Source of the DNA: Clostridia bacterium
GTDB taxonomy: Bacteria > Bacillota > Clostridia > Oscillospirales > CAG-272
NCBI GenBank assembly: GCA_017481495.1
Contig: JAFUPC010000022.1
Coordinates: 1 to 36,775 of the forward strand
Length of the DNA: 36,775 nucleotides
Reading direction: 5' to 3'
Both the position numbers and the translations under genes were made by a program. Below, one piece after another: positions 1 through 7,561 of the stretch (within the stretch, counting starts at the first letter, position 1; every line of letters begins with the position of its first letter). The notes below the pieces were generated by a model. It searched no databases and was not told where the DNA came from. It saw only the letters and a list, made by a program, of their open reading frames with translations.

Positions 1-31
1 GGGGCTGTCGCATTAAGCCCCACAAAAAAAC

Positions 32-83
32 GAACCGTTCTTTACCGAAAGGTATTGAACGGTTCACTGCTTTCATGTATAAT
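32..83 (+). promoter_or_regulatory. Hairpin plus promoter upstream of the transposase
   Basis: GAACCGTTC at 32-40 pairs perfectly with GAACGGTTC at 57-65, with TACC-GAAA-GGTA inside the loop. A promoter-like TTGAAC (55-60), a 17-base spacer and TATAAT (78-83) follow, so the -35 box lies in the hairpin arm. Such a hairpin near an IS end could block outside transcription from entering the transposase gene; this role is inferred. Confidence 0.6.
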
Positions 84-130
84 ATAATCGCCAAACAATA
101 CCAACAGGAAAGCGAGGATATTATACCACA

Positions 131-1675
131 ATGAGAGACAGAAGTCAACTGTTTTTGCCGATGGATTTGGGAATCAAAATCGCAGAGAACGATCCGGTGC
201 GGAAATTGGTGGAGGTCTGCGAGGAGTTAGACTACACGGAGCTGTACAGGCAGTATGTGCGGAAATGGAGAAAGGTCAGTCCGGAAACCTTATTTGAGTT
301 GGTGGTGTTTGGCTATATGCAGAGACGGTTTTCGACACGGCAGATCGAGGAAGCATGTCGTACAGATATCCGCTTCATGTGGATATTGCAGGGGGAGTCA
401 GTACCGGACCACAGTACGATCGACCGATTTTTAGATAAGCGTCTGGCAGACGTGATCGAGAATCTGTTCTATCAGTTGGTTGAGAAGCTGTGTGTGCTCG
501 GAGAGGTGCGGTTCCGGAACATGTTCGTGGACGGCACGAAGCTGGAAGCCAACGCCAATCGGTACACCTTTGTCTGGAAAAAGGCGATAGAAAAGAACCT
601 GAAGAAACTGGAAGCGAAAATTGAGGCACAGCTTCCTGTTATCGCAGAACGGTACGGTATGGACGCATGGGTTACTGTCGAGGAAGCCTGTGAGTCTCTG
701 GTCAACCACGCCCGATTGCTCGGAATGGAATTTGTTCACGGCAGCGGCAAAAGAAAGACGCAGCTGCAGAAGGATATCGAACTTCTCGGCGGATTTATTG
801 AGAAAAAAGCCGAATATCTGGGGCATCTTGGAAAAATGAAGAGCAGAAACAGCTATTCCAAAACCGATACCGATGCCACCTTTATGCGCATGAAGGATGA
901 CTATATGCGCAACGGTCAGCTGAAGCCCGGCTATAACATCCAGATCGGCGTGGAAAGTGAATATATCGTTGCCTGCGGAGCTTTTTCCAACTGCACCGAT
1001 GTACAGACACTGATTCCGTTTTTGGAACGCTTTCACAGTCATACCGGCAGAAGAATGGAACAGATCATTGCCGATGCCGGATATGAAAGCTCCGAGAATT
1101 ATCAGTATCTGGAAGAACACGGACAGAAATCCTTCATCAAGCCGACCAACTACGAAATCAGCAAAACCCGTGCCTATAAAGCTGACAAATACAGCATCGA
1201 GCATATGCAGTATGATGACGAATCCGATTGCTTCCTCTGCGAAAACGGAGAAATTTTGCGTTTTTGTCGCGAAGAAACAAAAACAACCGCGAACGGTTAC
1301 AAAACGCACATCCGCATTTATCGCAATGAAACCTGTGCGGGATGTCCTCATCTCGGAAAATGCCATAAGAGCAGGCGCGGATTTCGGGAAATCAAGGTCA
1401 ATCATCAATTTCTGGAACATCGCCGACAGTCTCTTGATAATATCGTCAGCGATGAAGGTGTTCTGCTCCGCGTCAACCGTTCCATTCAGGTCGAGGGAGC
1501 ATTCGGCGTTCTCAAACAGGACTACGCCTTCCGCAGATTCCTGTTCCGCGGCAAACGGAACATTGAAATGCAGTTTTTCCTGCTCGCGTTTGCCTTTAAT
1601 ATTCAGAAACTTTGCAATCGCATCCGAAATCACCGCGTTTTGTCTGATCTATTCCCGATTCCCGCGGTTGCTTGA
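131..1675 (+). CDS. IS1182-family transposase
   Basis: A 514-residue DDE transposase that would cut and rejoin the ends of its own IS. The N-terminal part (about residues 40-125) resembles the DUF772 domain, with a PDHSTIDRF segment typical of IS1182/IS5-type enzymes. Candidate catalytic residues are D134 (FVDGTK), D315 (IADAGYES) and E455 (QVEGAFGVLKQD). Before the last acid is a cysteine pattern, CAGCPHLGKC, also usual in this family. The C-terminal stretch, RFLFRGKRNIEMQF, is the standard end. The start follows an AGGA motif and a TATAAT promoter. The gene is intact with no frameshift, so the element could still be active. Confidence 0.93.
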   Translation: MRDRSQLFLPMDLGIKIAENDPVRKLVEVCEELDYTELYRQYVRKWRKVSPETLFELVVFGYMQRRFSTRQIEEACRTDIRFMWILQGESVPDHSTIDRFLDKRLADVIENLFYQLVEKLCVLGEVRFRNMFVDGTKLEANANRYTFVWKKAIEKNLKKLEAKIEAQLPVIAERYGMDAWVTVEEACESLVNHARLLGMEFVHGSGKRKTQLQKDIELLGGFIEKKAEYLGHLGKMKSRNSYSKTDTDATFMRMKDDYMRNGQLKPGYNIQIGVESEYIVACGAFSNCTDVQTLIPFLERFHSHTGRRMEQIIADAGYESSENYQYLEEHGQKSFIKPTNYEISKTRAYKADKYSIEHMQYDDESDCFLCENGEILRFCREETKTTANGYKTHIRIYRNETCAGCPHLGKCHKSRRGFREIKVNHQFLEHRRQSLDNIVSDEGVLLRVNRSIQVEGAFGVLKQDYAFRRFLFRGKRNIEMQFFLLAFAFNIQKLCNRIRNHRVLSDLFPIPAVA

Positions 1676-1705
1676 TCGTGTTCGGGGCTTTTTATAATCC
1701 TTTTC

Positions 1706-1731
1706 AGAGTGATTTCAGATCACTCTTGCTT
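1706..1731 (+). terminator. Small hairpin after the transposase
   Basis: AGAGTGAT (1706-1713) and ATCACTCT (1719-1726) form a perfect 8-base stem with a 5-base loop. It lies 31 bases after the transposase stop and is followed by a mildly T-rich tract. It could terminate the transposase transcript; the T tract is weak. Confidence 0.45.
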
Positions 1732-1769
1732 TGTTGTGCTTGGTGTTGGCTTTCTTTTCGGTAAAATTG

Positions 1770-1816
1770 AAGGAACTGTTGTAAGTCCTTTAATGTGGTA
1801 CTTGCAACAGTTCCTT
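1770..1816. repeat. 17-base inverted repeat, possible IS end or terminator
   Basis: AAGGAACTGTTGTAAGT (1770-1786) and ACTTGCAACAGTTCCTT (1800-1816) are inverted copies with one G-T mismatch and a 13-base loop. A-rich sequence precedes it and TTTTT follows, so it could end transcription. Its right arm also resembles the left end of the IS. Confidence 0.55.
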
Positions 1817-1892
1817 TTTGATTGGAATAGGAAAGATTACTACAAATGCAATCGAAAGGATAATAAACAAGAAGCTTCGCACAAGAAATCTT

Positions 1893-2043
1893 CCCCTTGG
1901 AGAAGGGAGACCGCGAAGCGGTGATTCATAATCTTTCGCACTGCCGTCGGTACTCCCGGAATAACATTCCGGACAGGCGAAAAAATCCTTCAATGGTGCG
2001 AAAAATTTTCAAATCCGTTGGAGCAAGGTTTCGCTTTGCGAAA
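1893..2043. repeat. Cluster of intergenic hairpin repeats
   Basis: This gene-free stretch between the IS and the convergent lipoprotein gene is built from hairpins. It holds a CTTCCCCTTGGAGAAGGGAG segment followed by ACCGC-GAA-GCGGT, and TTTCGCAC (1934-1941) pairing with GTGCGAAA (1996-2003). Nested within the latter is CCGGAAT-AAC-ATTCCGG (1956-1972). TTTCGC-TTT-GCGAAA follows at 2029-2043. A related GCGCGAAGCGGTGAT segment recurs near 17550. I see no convincing gene between 1676 and 2108. Confidence 0.55.
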
Positions 2044-2108
2044 TCATATAGATTCCCCTACAAAACCAATGGATCGCAGTGCGTATCACACACGCATCAA
2101 TCCCGTCC

Positions 2109-3278
2109 TTACTCACCCGCAATCATCTCTGGGATTATTTCCCGTGGAATCTCCGCCAGAACAGTATCCCCGTCCTCCGTCGCCGCAAAGATATACTTCC
2201 CGGCACAGAACACGCCGTTTTCCGGCATCGCGCAGAGAACCTCCGCTGCATCGGTCTCTGTGTCGTAGGCGTACAGCGTTTCTCCGTCCGAGAGAACGAG
2301 CGTTCCCCGGTACTCCCCGCAGACGGCGGTGACGGTGTGTGTGGGAATCGAATCAAGCATTGTCACGCGGACGGGCGGCAGGGAAAAGTCGGTCGTGTTG
2401 AGATACAGAACCGCACGCTTTTCCTCATCGGGCACCATCGCATCCTCCCGCGTGACGAAGAGAATCATCCGGTCGTTTTCCGTCAGATGGGCAGACCGCA
2501 CCGTCGCACTGCTCCCGGCACCGCCAAGCCACGCATCGCTTTCCTGCCAATCGTAAACCACTTTTTCTCCTGTCGCAAGGTCGAAGACCGCCGCACCGGT
2601 CGCCGTCGGCAGATAAAACGACGTCTCATCGGCAGAACAGGACACAACATTCGCCCATGTTTCCGTGTCAAACGTTACACAGTCCCCGGTCACAAGATCG
2701 ATGCGGGAAACGCCCTGCCAGTAGTTGTGCATGACGTACAGCCCGTCCCCCATCACGCAGATGCCGGAAACGTCCCGGAGCGCGTCCGCCGCGCCGCTCA
2801 CAGCACCGCTTGAAAAAGCGGATTCCGATGTTTCATCGGACGTCTGTGCATCGGGAACGGTAAAGGTTTCCGTTTCCCCGGTTTCGGGGTCGTACACATA
2901 CCACGCATACATCGCGTTTTCGTCTGCCGCGTCGGCGCAGTACAGCAGTTTTTCACCCCACACGGCGGAAAACAGCACGGTCTCGTCCGGGAGAACGGTT
3001 TCCGCGCGCACGCTTCCGTCATCCACGTCCAAACGGGTCACGCCGTATGCGGTATCATGGCGGAATACGGTGTTTCCGTCCGCCAGGACGGCGGGCTTGT
3101 ACTGAAGCGTGTTAAACGCCGCATTCGCATAATCCGGCGCGGGAAGACGTTCGTCGGTGTCGTCCGTGCCGGAACAGGCGGAAAAGGACACGAGGACTGC
3201 GGTCAGAAACAGTGCGGTTCGGTTCGCCGCCGAAATCATGCGGCGGTTTTGGGAGACGGTTTTCGGTGAATTTCTCAT
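2109..3278 (-). CDS. Beta-propeller-like lipoprotein of unknown function
   Basis: A 389-residue protein with a basic N-terminus, a hydrophobic segment (about residues 20-33) and a lipobox-like SFSAC with Cys35. It is therefore probably lipid-anchored outside the membrane. The rest repeats short beta-rich units such as YDPETGE, YLNTTD and YAYDTETD, alternating a property read-out with VxDxxTG-type turns, which suggests a seven-ish-bladed beta-propeller. No enzyme motif is visible. The start is set by an AAAGGAG site 7 bases upstream. A segment around residues 84-98 (DDGSV..ETVLPD) closely matches the N-terminal domain of the solute-binding-type protein at 34625-36640. It may be a stand-alone sensor or ligand-binding version of that domain. 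Function unknown. Confidence 0.8.
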   Translation of the reverse strand: MRNSPKTVSQNRRMISAANRTALFLTAVLVSFSACSGTDDTDERLPAPDYANAAFNTLQYKPAVLADGNTVFRHDTAYGVTRLDVDDGSVRAETVLPDETVLFSAVWGEKLLYCADAADENAMYAWYVYDPETGETETFTVPDAQTSDETSESAFSSGAVSGAADALRDVSGICVMGDGLYVMHNYWQGVSRIDLVTGDCVTFDTETWANVVSCSADETSFYLPTATGAAVFDLATGEKVVYDWQESDAWLGGAGSSATVRSAHLTENDRMILFVTREDAMVPDEEKRAVLYLNTTDFSLPPVRVTMLDSIPTHTVTAVCGEYRGTLVLSDGETLYAYDTETDAAEVLCAMPENGVFCAGKYIFAATEDGDTVLAEIPREIIPEMIAGE

Positions 3279-3319
3279 AGCGATGCTCCTTTCCGTTGAA
3301 AACGGTTTTATTTACCATC

Positions 3320-3348
3320 ATATTACCATATCCCACTGGAAAATACAA
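3320..3348 (-). promoter_or_regulatory. Promoter of the propeller lipoprotein gene
   Basis: On the minus strand TTGTAT (3343-3348), a 17-base spacer and TAATAT (3320-3325) lie about 40 bases before the start codon. Confidence 0.55.
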
Positions 3349-3420
3349 GAGACAAATTGTGAATTTTTGGTGTTTTCTATGACAAAATAACGGAAAGTAA
3401 AACGATACACATATGCCGCG

Positions 3421-3456
3421 CAAAAAAGCAGACCGCCCGTCGGACAGCCTGCTTTT
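3421..3456 (-). terminator. tyrS terminator
   Basis: On the minus strand AAAAGCAG and CTGCTTTT close a hairpin containing CCGAC/GGGCGG sequence, followed by a T run (TTTTTT). It sits 36 bases after the tyrS stop codon. Confidence 0.75.
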
Positions 3457-3496
3457 GAATGTTTAACGATTCACAAACGGATGTGTACCGTTTTAC
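3457..3496. repeat. 40-base gene-end repeat, copy 1
   Basis: Begins GAATGTTTAACG, continues with TTCACA, and ends with TGTGTACCGTTTTAC. The two halves are imperfect inverted copies. It overlaps the stop codon of tyrS (3493-3495). Three related copies occur at 6193-6232, 10536-10574 and 13064-13106. A half copy in inverted orientation (GTAAAACGATACACAT) lies at 3397-3412 on the other side of the terminator. Confidence 0.6.
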
Positions 3497-4716
3497 TTTA
3501 CGACGACTTTCTTGAAATTCTTCTTGCCGCGCTTGATGAGCTTGCCGTCGGCAAGGTCGGAAACCTCGTATGCCGTCTTGAAATCCGTGACCTTTTCGCC
3601 GTCAACGGTGACACCGCCCTGTTCCACGGCACGTCTTGCCTCGGAACGGGATGCGCACAGCTCCGCACCGACGAGAAGCGCCAGAATGTCGATCTTGCCG
3701 TCGGCATAATCTGCGGCGGAAAGCTCCACGGTGGGGGCGGAATCGGTATCCGATGCGGCGGAGAACAGCGCGCGTGCCTGCGCCTGCGCCTTGTTTGCTT
3801 CTTCTTCACCGTGGACGAGCTTGGTCAGCTCGTATGCGAGGATCTCCTTGGCGGTGTTCAGCTGACTGCCCTCCCAGCCGTCCATCTTGTCGATCTCCTC
3901 GACCGGCAGGAATGTGAGCATCCGGATGCACTTGAGGACATCGGCATCGCCGACATTTCTCCAATACTGGTAGAACTCAAACGGCGAGGTCTTGTTCGGA
4001 TCAAGCCAGACGGCGTTGCCGGCGGTCTTGCCCATCTTCTTGCCCTGGGAGTCGGTGAGGAGCGTGATGGTCATCGCGTTGGCATCCTTGCCCAGCTTGC
4101 GGCGGATAAGCTCCGTGCCGCCGAGCATATTCGACCACTGGTCGTCACCGCCGAACTGCAGGTTGCATCCGTAATTCTGGAACAGGTAGTAGAAGTCGTA
4201 GGACTGCATGATCATGTAGTTGAATTCCAGGAAGGACAGGCCCTTTTCCATTCTCTGCTTGTAGCATTCCGCACGGAGCATATTGTTGACGGAGAAGCAC
4301 GCGCCGACATCGCGTAGCAGCTCCACATAATTGAGGTTCAGAAGCCAGTCCGCGTTGTTGATCATCTGCGCCTTGCCCTCGCCGAAGTCGATGAAGCGTT
4401 CCATCTGCCGCTTGAAGCATTCGGCGTTGTGGTCAATGTCTTCCTTGGTGAGCATCTTGCGCATATCGGTTCTGCCGGAGGGGTCGCCGATCATCGTTGT
4501 GCCGCCGCCGATGAGTGCGATCGGCTTGTTGCCCGCCATCTGCAGACGCTTCATCAGGGTCAGCGCCATGAAATGACCGGCGGTCAGGCTGTCCGCAGTG
4601 CAGTCAAAACCGATGTAGAAAACGGCTTTGCCGGAGTTGATGAGTTCGCGGATCTCCGCTTCGTTTGTCGTCTGCGCAATCAGACCGCGCGCGACGAGTT
4701 CTTCGTAAATCTGCAT
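3493..4716 (-). CDS. tyrS: Tyrosyl-tRNA synthetase
   Basis: A 407-residue class I synthetase that charges tRNA(Tyr) with tyrosine in the cytoplasm. The Rossmann core starts with DCTADSLTAGHF (residues 38-49), where TAGH replaces the HIGH signature as in bacterial TyrRS. The signature GGDDQWSN is at about 189-196 and the second ATP motif KMGKT at 227-231. An S4 RNA-binding domain fills the C-terminus (about 340-400, SRSEARRAVEQGGV). The start has an AAAGGAAGG site 8 bases upstream. A T-box leader with a tyrosine specifier precedes it, so expression rises when uncharged tRNA(Tyr) accumulates. The gene has its own promoter and terminator. Confidence 0.97.
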   Translation of the reverse strand: MQIYEELVARGLIAQTTNEAEIRELINSGKAVFYIGFDCTADSLTAGHFMALTLMKRLQMAGNKPIALIGGGTTMIGDPSGRTDMRKMLTKEDIDHNAECFKRQMERFIDFGEGKAQMINNADWLLNLNYVELLRDVGACFSVNNMLRAECYKQRMEKGLSFLEFNYMIMQSYDFYYLFQNYGCNLQFGGDDQWSNMLGGTELIRRKLGKDANAMTITLLTDSQGKKMGKTAGNAVWLDPNKTSPFEFYQYWRNVGDADVLKCIRMLTFLPVEEIDKMDGWEGSQLNTAKEILAYELTKLVHGEEEANKAQAQARALFSAASDTDSAPTVELSAADYADGKIDILALLVGAELCASRSEARRAVEQGGVTVDGEKVTDFKTAYEVSDLADGKLIKRGKKNFKKVVVK

Positions 4717-4790
4717 GGAAATGTACCTTCCTTTTAATAAAATATCGGGTCAGAACAAAGCGTTGCCGTGTCTGCCGGACTTCTTTGCAC

Positions 4791-5168
4791 GAAAAACAAA
4801 AATGCCCCCGCACAGCCGACCGGCTGACGCAAGGACAGATGCCGGACGGATCCCGGCGTTTCCGTGTTACCACCATTGCTTCGCCCGCACCTCACGATGC
4901 GGACCTCTGTGTGTTTTCGTCTCAAAACACCCGCGCAGGATAACGGGCGCGTGCCGCCGCAGTCTACTGCTGTACAAAACAGGTTCGGTGCGGAGCTCCG
5001 GGAGGTATTCGCATTCCCGCCGGATACGCAAAACGCGCCTCTCATCAAACCGGCTGCTTTCTGTTTCGTTCCGTATAGCGGAACATTGTTCCACGGAACG
5101 TGCGCTTGGGCGGGTGCTACTTGTTCCCATCATCGCTTTTGATTTTGGGGAGATTTCTTTGTACTGAT
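4791..5168 (-). promoter_or_regulatory. T-box leader (tyrosine) of tyrS
   Basis: On the minus strand the leader begins just after the promoter and carries a Stem I-like region with GCAGCCGG and TGATGAGAGGCG. The likely specifier triplet is TAC (tyrosine), at 5005-5007 within GCGAATACCTCC. The T-box sequence TGGTGGTAACACGG (4862-4875) would pair with the acceptor end of uncharged tRNA. It is followed by a GC-rich terminator hairpin (about 4803-4835, CAGCC-GGTC-GGCTG core) and a T-rich tract. The large gap 4717-5620 is otherwise filled by promoters and the TPP riboswitch. Confidence 0.88.
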
Positions 5169-5174
5169 AAAATC

Positions 5175-5203
5175 AGTATAACACAAAATCGGAGAATTGT
5201 CAA
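5175..5203 (-). promoter_or_regulatory. tyrS promoter
   Basis: Minus-strand TTGACA (5198-5203), a 17-base spacer and TATACT (5175-5180) form a near-consensus housekeeping promoter just upstream of the T-box. Confidence 0.85.
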
Positions 5204-5345
5204 GAGAAATTGTGAAATTTACGGTTTTCATTTGAAAAAATTCGCGCACCGTGCGTTCCCGCGTTCTTCAAGAGACCGCTCCGCGCAAAAAACGTCGTTT
5301 CCCCCGGAAAAATCGGATTTTTTCCGAAAAAATCGTTTGACCCTC

Positions 5346-5374
5346 TTGACAATTCCGCCGGAATGCGATATAAT
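5346..5374 (+). promoter_or_regulatory. thiT promoter
   Basis: TTGACA (5346-5351), a 17-base spacer and TATAAT (5369-5374). It fires away from the tyrS promoter. Between the two promoters an A/T-rich hairpin CGGAAAAA-TCGGA-TTTTTTCCG is visible, with no gene. Confidence 0.85.
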
Positions 5375-5432
5375 AATACTGTTTTCCGATGGGTAGATTT
5401 CCTTTTGGAAAACTTCCAACCGCATACATGAA

Positions 5433-5530
5433 CATCAGGGGTGCTTGCGCCGGAATTTCCGGCAAGGGCTGAGACGGCAGGAATGCCGAACCCTTTTACC
5501 TGATTCGGATAATACCGACGGAGGGAGCAG
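5433..5530 (+). promoter_or_regulatory. TPP riboswitch (THI element)
   Basis: All diagnostic blocks are present in order: CATCAGGGGTGC, GGCTGAGA, ACCCTTTTACCTGATTCGG, ATAATACCG and the GGAGGGAG-like close. It senses thiamine pyrophosphate and lies between the promoter and thiT. A terminator hairpin follows at 5568-5605, so control is probably by transcription termination when TPP is bound. Confidence 0.96.
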
Positions 5531-5567
5531 TGTTTTGTTTTTTGTCTCATTTTGTACAAAAAGCCGC

Positions 5568-5605
5568 AATTCCGCACGGTTTCATCGGTGCGGAAATTTT
5601 TATTT
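5568..5605 (+). terminator. Riboswitch-controlled terminator before thiT
   Basis: TTCCGCAC (5570-5577) pairs perfectly with GTGCGGAA (5588-5595) and is followed by ATTTTTATTTTT. It lies between the TPP aptamer and the thiT ribosome site (GAGGTG, 5610-5615). Confidence 0.8.
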
Positions 5606-5620
5606 TTATGAGGTGCTGTT

Positions 5621-6196
5621 ATGACAGACAAAAAACGAACCAACCTCCGCGCGCTTATCGAGTGCGCAATCATGGTGGCACTGTCCACCGTGCTCAGTCT
5701 CATCAAGGTCTACGAGCTGCCGTTGGGCGGTTCCGTGACCCTGCTCTCCATGCTTCCTGTGTGCGTGCTTTCTATCCGGCTCGGATTGAAATGGGGCATT
5801 GCGGGCGGCTTCGTCTACGCGGTTTTACAGATGCTGCTCGACATCGCCAAGGTCGTGACGTGGGGACTTACTCCGGTGTCGCTCATCGGGTGCATCCTAT
5901 TTGACTATCTCATCGCGTTCACCTGTGTCGGAATTGCGGGATTCTTCCGCGACCGCGGCCGCACCGGTATGGTCGCCGGTGTTGTTCTGGCGCTGTTCCT
6001 GCGCTTCTGCTCGCATCTGGTGTCGGGAACCTTGATTTTTGACATCTGGGTGCCGGAAGAATGGAGCAATCCGTTTCTGTACTCCATCGTTTACAACGGC
6101 TCGTTCATGCTGCCGGAAATGATCCTGACTGTCGCGGCGGTGCTGCTTCTGACAAAGACCTCTGCGTTCAAGCGGATCCTGGAGGGGAAAGTGTGA
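5621..6196 (+). CDS. thiT: Thiamine ECF transporter S component
   Basis: A 191-residue integral membrane protein with about six hydrophobic segments, the usual size and layout of ThiT. It binds thiamine and works with the shared energising module (EcfA, EcfA', EcfT), which is not in this window. Typical ThiT features are the LGGSVTLLSMLPV segment, the GLKWGIAGGF turn, and aromatic residues in the late loop (WVPEEWSNPF) that would line the thiamine pocket. The TPP riboswitch directly upstream fits thiamine uptake. It is monocistronic and ends at a terminator. The start has GAGGTG 5 bases upstream. Confidence 0.94.
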   Translation: MTDKKRTNLRALIECAIMVALSTVLSLIKVYELPLGGSVTLLSMLPVCVLSIRLGLKWGIAGGFVYAVLQMLLDIAKVVTWGLTPVSLIGCILFDYLIAFTCVGIAGFFRDRGRTGMVAGVVLALFLRFCSHLVSGTLIFDIWVPEEWSNPFLYSIVYNGSFMLPEMILTVAAVLLLTKTSAFKRILEGKV

Positions 6197-6232
6197 AGTG
6201 TTACACCTTTGGGTGTGGAACGGTAAACATTT
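6193..6232 (-). repeat. 40-base gene-end repeat, copy 4
   Basis: Read on the minus strand it is AAATGTTTACCGTTCCACACC, then CAAA, then GGTGTAACACTTCAC. ACACC and GGTGT form a clear stem. It starts at the thiT stop codon and matches copies at 3457, 10536 and 13064, diverging most from them. Confidence 0.5.
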
Positions 6233-6256
6233 ATCGGTGATCTGAAATAGAGAAAG

Positions 6257-6287
6257 ACCCGCACGCGGCGCGTGCGGGTTTAATTTT
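6257..6287. terminator. Bidirectional terminator between thiT and the GH172-type gene
   Basis: ACCCGCACGC (6257-6266) and GCGTGCGGGT (6270-6279) form a perfect 10-base stem with a 3-base loop. A T-rich tract follows on the plus strand and A-rich sequence precedes it. It serves two convergent genes. Confidence 0.88.
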
Positions 6288-6298
6288 TCAACATCACC

Positions 6299-7354
6299 TC
6301 ACACCATCTCCATCTCATCCGCCGACGGCAGGGCGGGGTACACATCGTCAAGCGTATCCGAATACCAGTATGCCACCGACGAAATGTCATCCTGCAAGGG
6401 GTGATACCGTCCCCCACTGCGCCAGCCGAGTGCCTGGATGGTCACGCGCAGGTCTTCCTTGAAATAGACGGGGTCGGTGATGTGCCAGCGGTAGAGGTTG
6501 AAATACCGCTGGGAGCGGTAGGTGCCGTCGGTGAAGCCGACCTTGTACATTCCGGTGTACGGGGTGCAGAATTCCCGGTACTGACCGTCAACGTCGAAAT
6601 TGTACGCGCCGCAGAAATAGTCCTCCGTGCCCGTGCCGCAGACGGTCGGGAAATCGGCATCGCCGTCGATGTAGAACTTGATCTCGCCCTCACCCCACCA
6701 GCCGTTGGACTTGACGCCCCAGTTCATGTAGGTGCCGACGTACTGACCGCGCCCGCGGATGCCATCGAGGATTGTGTAGACCTCCTTGTACGGCAGGGGA
6801 TTGACCCGGCGGAACTGCGCGTGGAAGTAGAGGCTGTCGGGGGAGACCGTTTTCTTTTCGCCGTCGATCTGGTAATAGACGTTGCACGCGCCCTCCCCGC
6901 GGTTTTCGACGGTAAACCGGCAGGACGAGAAGAACGGCATCTCGAAATAGCAGTTCATGCCGCGTTTCGGATTGAAACAGATGGGCAGACTGGTCAGCTG
7001 GCGGTATTCCGTGTAGTTGGCGTTGCAGAAAAAGTCAGACAGTGGCACTTCCACAGCGGGATTTTCGTGCCCGTCAAAATAGATGCGCAGAATCAGCTGA
7101 CGGCCCGCGGCGGCACTGTCGGTGATCCAGAAATGCTTGATCGCACCCTGTGTGTGAATGTCGGCAAGTGTGACGGTCTCGTGTGCGCCGACGACCAGAT
7201 ACGGGTTGACTTTCCAGCCCTGTCCGAGGTCGCGCGCCGCCCATGACGCACTGCCTTCCGTCGCCATGCCGCCCTTTCCTTTTTCGCCGGTCAGGTTTTC
7301 CGGGGAGACAGAAAAGGTTTCGATGTCCTGTTTTAAGGTCAGATTGTGTAACAT
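6299..7354 (-). CDS. DUF2961 / GH172-type glycoside hydrolase
   Basis: A 351-residue protein of the DUF2961 family, now partly classed as glycoside hydrolase family 172 (fructose- and arabinofuranose-acting enzymes). Family segments seen are HFWITD, LRIYFDGHENPAVEVPL, SDFF, NWGVKSNGWWGEGE, KFYIDGD and CGTGTEDYFCGAYNF. The acidic residues in WGEGE and GTEDY are the likely catalytic pair. It has no signal peptide, so it probably acts inside the cell on imported oligosaccharides. The start is placed at 7354 rather than an upstream ATG at 7381: GAGAGGAG lies 9 bases before 7354, and the promoter leaves almost no leader for the earlier ATG. The exact substrate cannot be told. Confidence 0.88.
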   Translation of the reverse strand: MLHNLTLKQDIETFSVSPENLTGEKGKGGMATEGSASWAARDLGQGWKVNPYLVVGAHETVTLADIHTQGAIKHFWITDSAAAGRQLILRIYFDGHENPAVEVPLSDFFCNANYTEYRQLTSLPICFNPKRGMNCYFEMPFFSSCRFTVENRGEGACNVYYQIDGEKKTVSPDSLYFHAQFRRVNPLPYKEVYTILDGIRGRGQYVGTYMNWGVKSNGWWGEGEIKFYIDGDADFPTVCGTGTEDYFCGAYNFDVDGQYREFCTPYTGMYKVGFTDGTYRSQRYFNLYRWHITDPVYFKEDLRVTIQALGWRSGGRYHPLQDDISSVAYWYSDTLDDVYPALPSADEMEMV

Positions 7355-7392
7355 TTGGGGTAACTCCTCTCTGCCATACATAATATGGTTTT

Positions 7393-7421
7393 ATTATAAC
7401 ATAAGATTAATTGGCTGTCAA
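7393..7421 (-). promoter_or_regulatory. Promoter of the GH172-type gene
   Basis: Minus-strand TTGACA (7416-7421), a 17-base spacer and TATAAT (7393-7398), a full consensus. Transcription would begin near 7386, which supports the start codon at 7354. Confidence 0.85.
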
Positions 7422-7497
7422 TATCTTAAATGAATATAAATCCATAAAAATATTGTTGAATTATTAATGATGTTTTAGAATTGTTACAATTTATTCA

Positions 7498-7526
7498 TTG
7501 ACATTTGCTGTGAAATGATGTATACT
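7498..7526 (+). promoter_or_regulatory. Promoter of the metalloprotease-lipoprotein pair
   Basis: TTGACA (7498-7503), a 17-base spacer and TATACT (7521-7526), about 35 bases before the start codon. It diverges from the promoter at 7393-7421. Confidence 0.8.
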
Positions 7527-7561
7527 GTTGAAAACAAGAAGTTTGTGATATGTAGAAAAAT

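Larger units (their letters stand above)
1..1816 (+). mobile_element. IS1182-like insertion sequence (left end at window edge)
   Basis: The element carries a full-length DDE transposase gene. Base 1 begins with GGGGCTGTCGCA, which looks like a terminal inverted repeat. A partly matching inverted end (reverse complement GGAACTGTTGCA, 9 of 12 positions the same) occurs at 1803-1814. It is part of a larger hairpin, so the right boundary is tentative. No target-site duplication can be checked because the left flank is outside the window. Calling IS1182 rests on the transposase architecture. The exact right end could instead lie near the small hairpin at 1706-1726. Confidence 0.7.

Noticed and set aside
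431..1633. A 400-codon open frame on the minus strand of the transposase gene
   Set aside because: It is an antisense shadow of a well-supported transposase, has no ribosome site and reads as low-quality protein.
1709..1924. 71-codon open frame after the transposase
   Set aside because: It runs through hairpin repeats, has no ribosome site and no recognisable protein features.
5281..5340. Hairpin CGGAAAAA/TTTTTTCCG between the tyrS and thiT promoters as a terminator
   Set aside because: It lies upstream of both genes with no transcript known to enter it.
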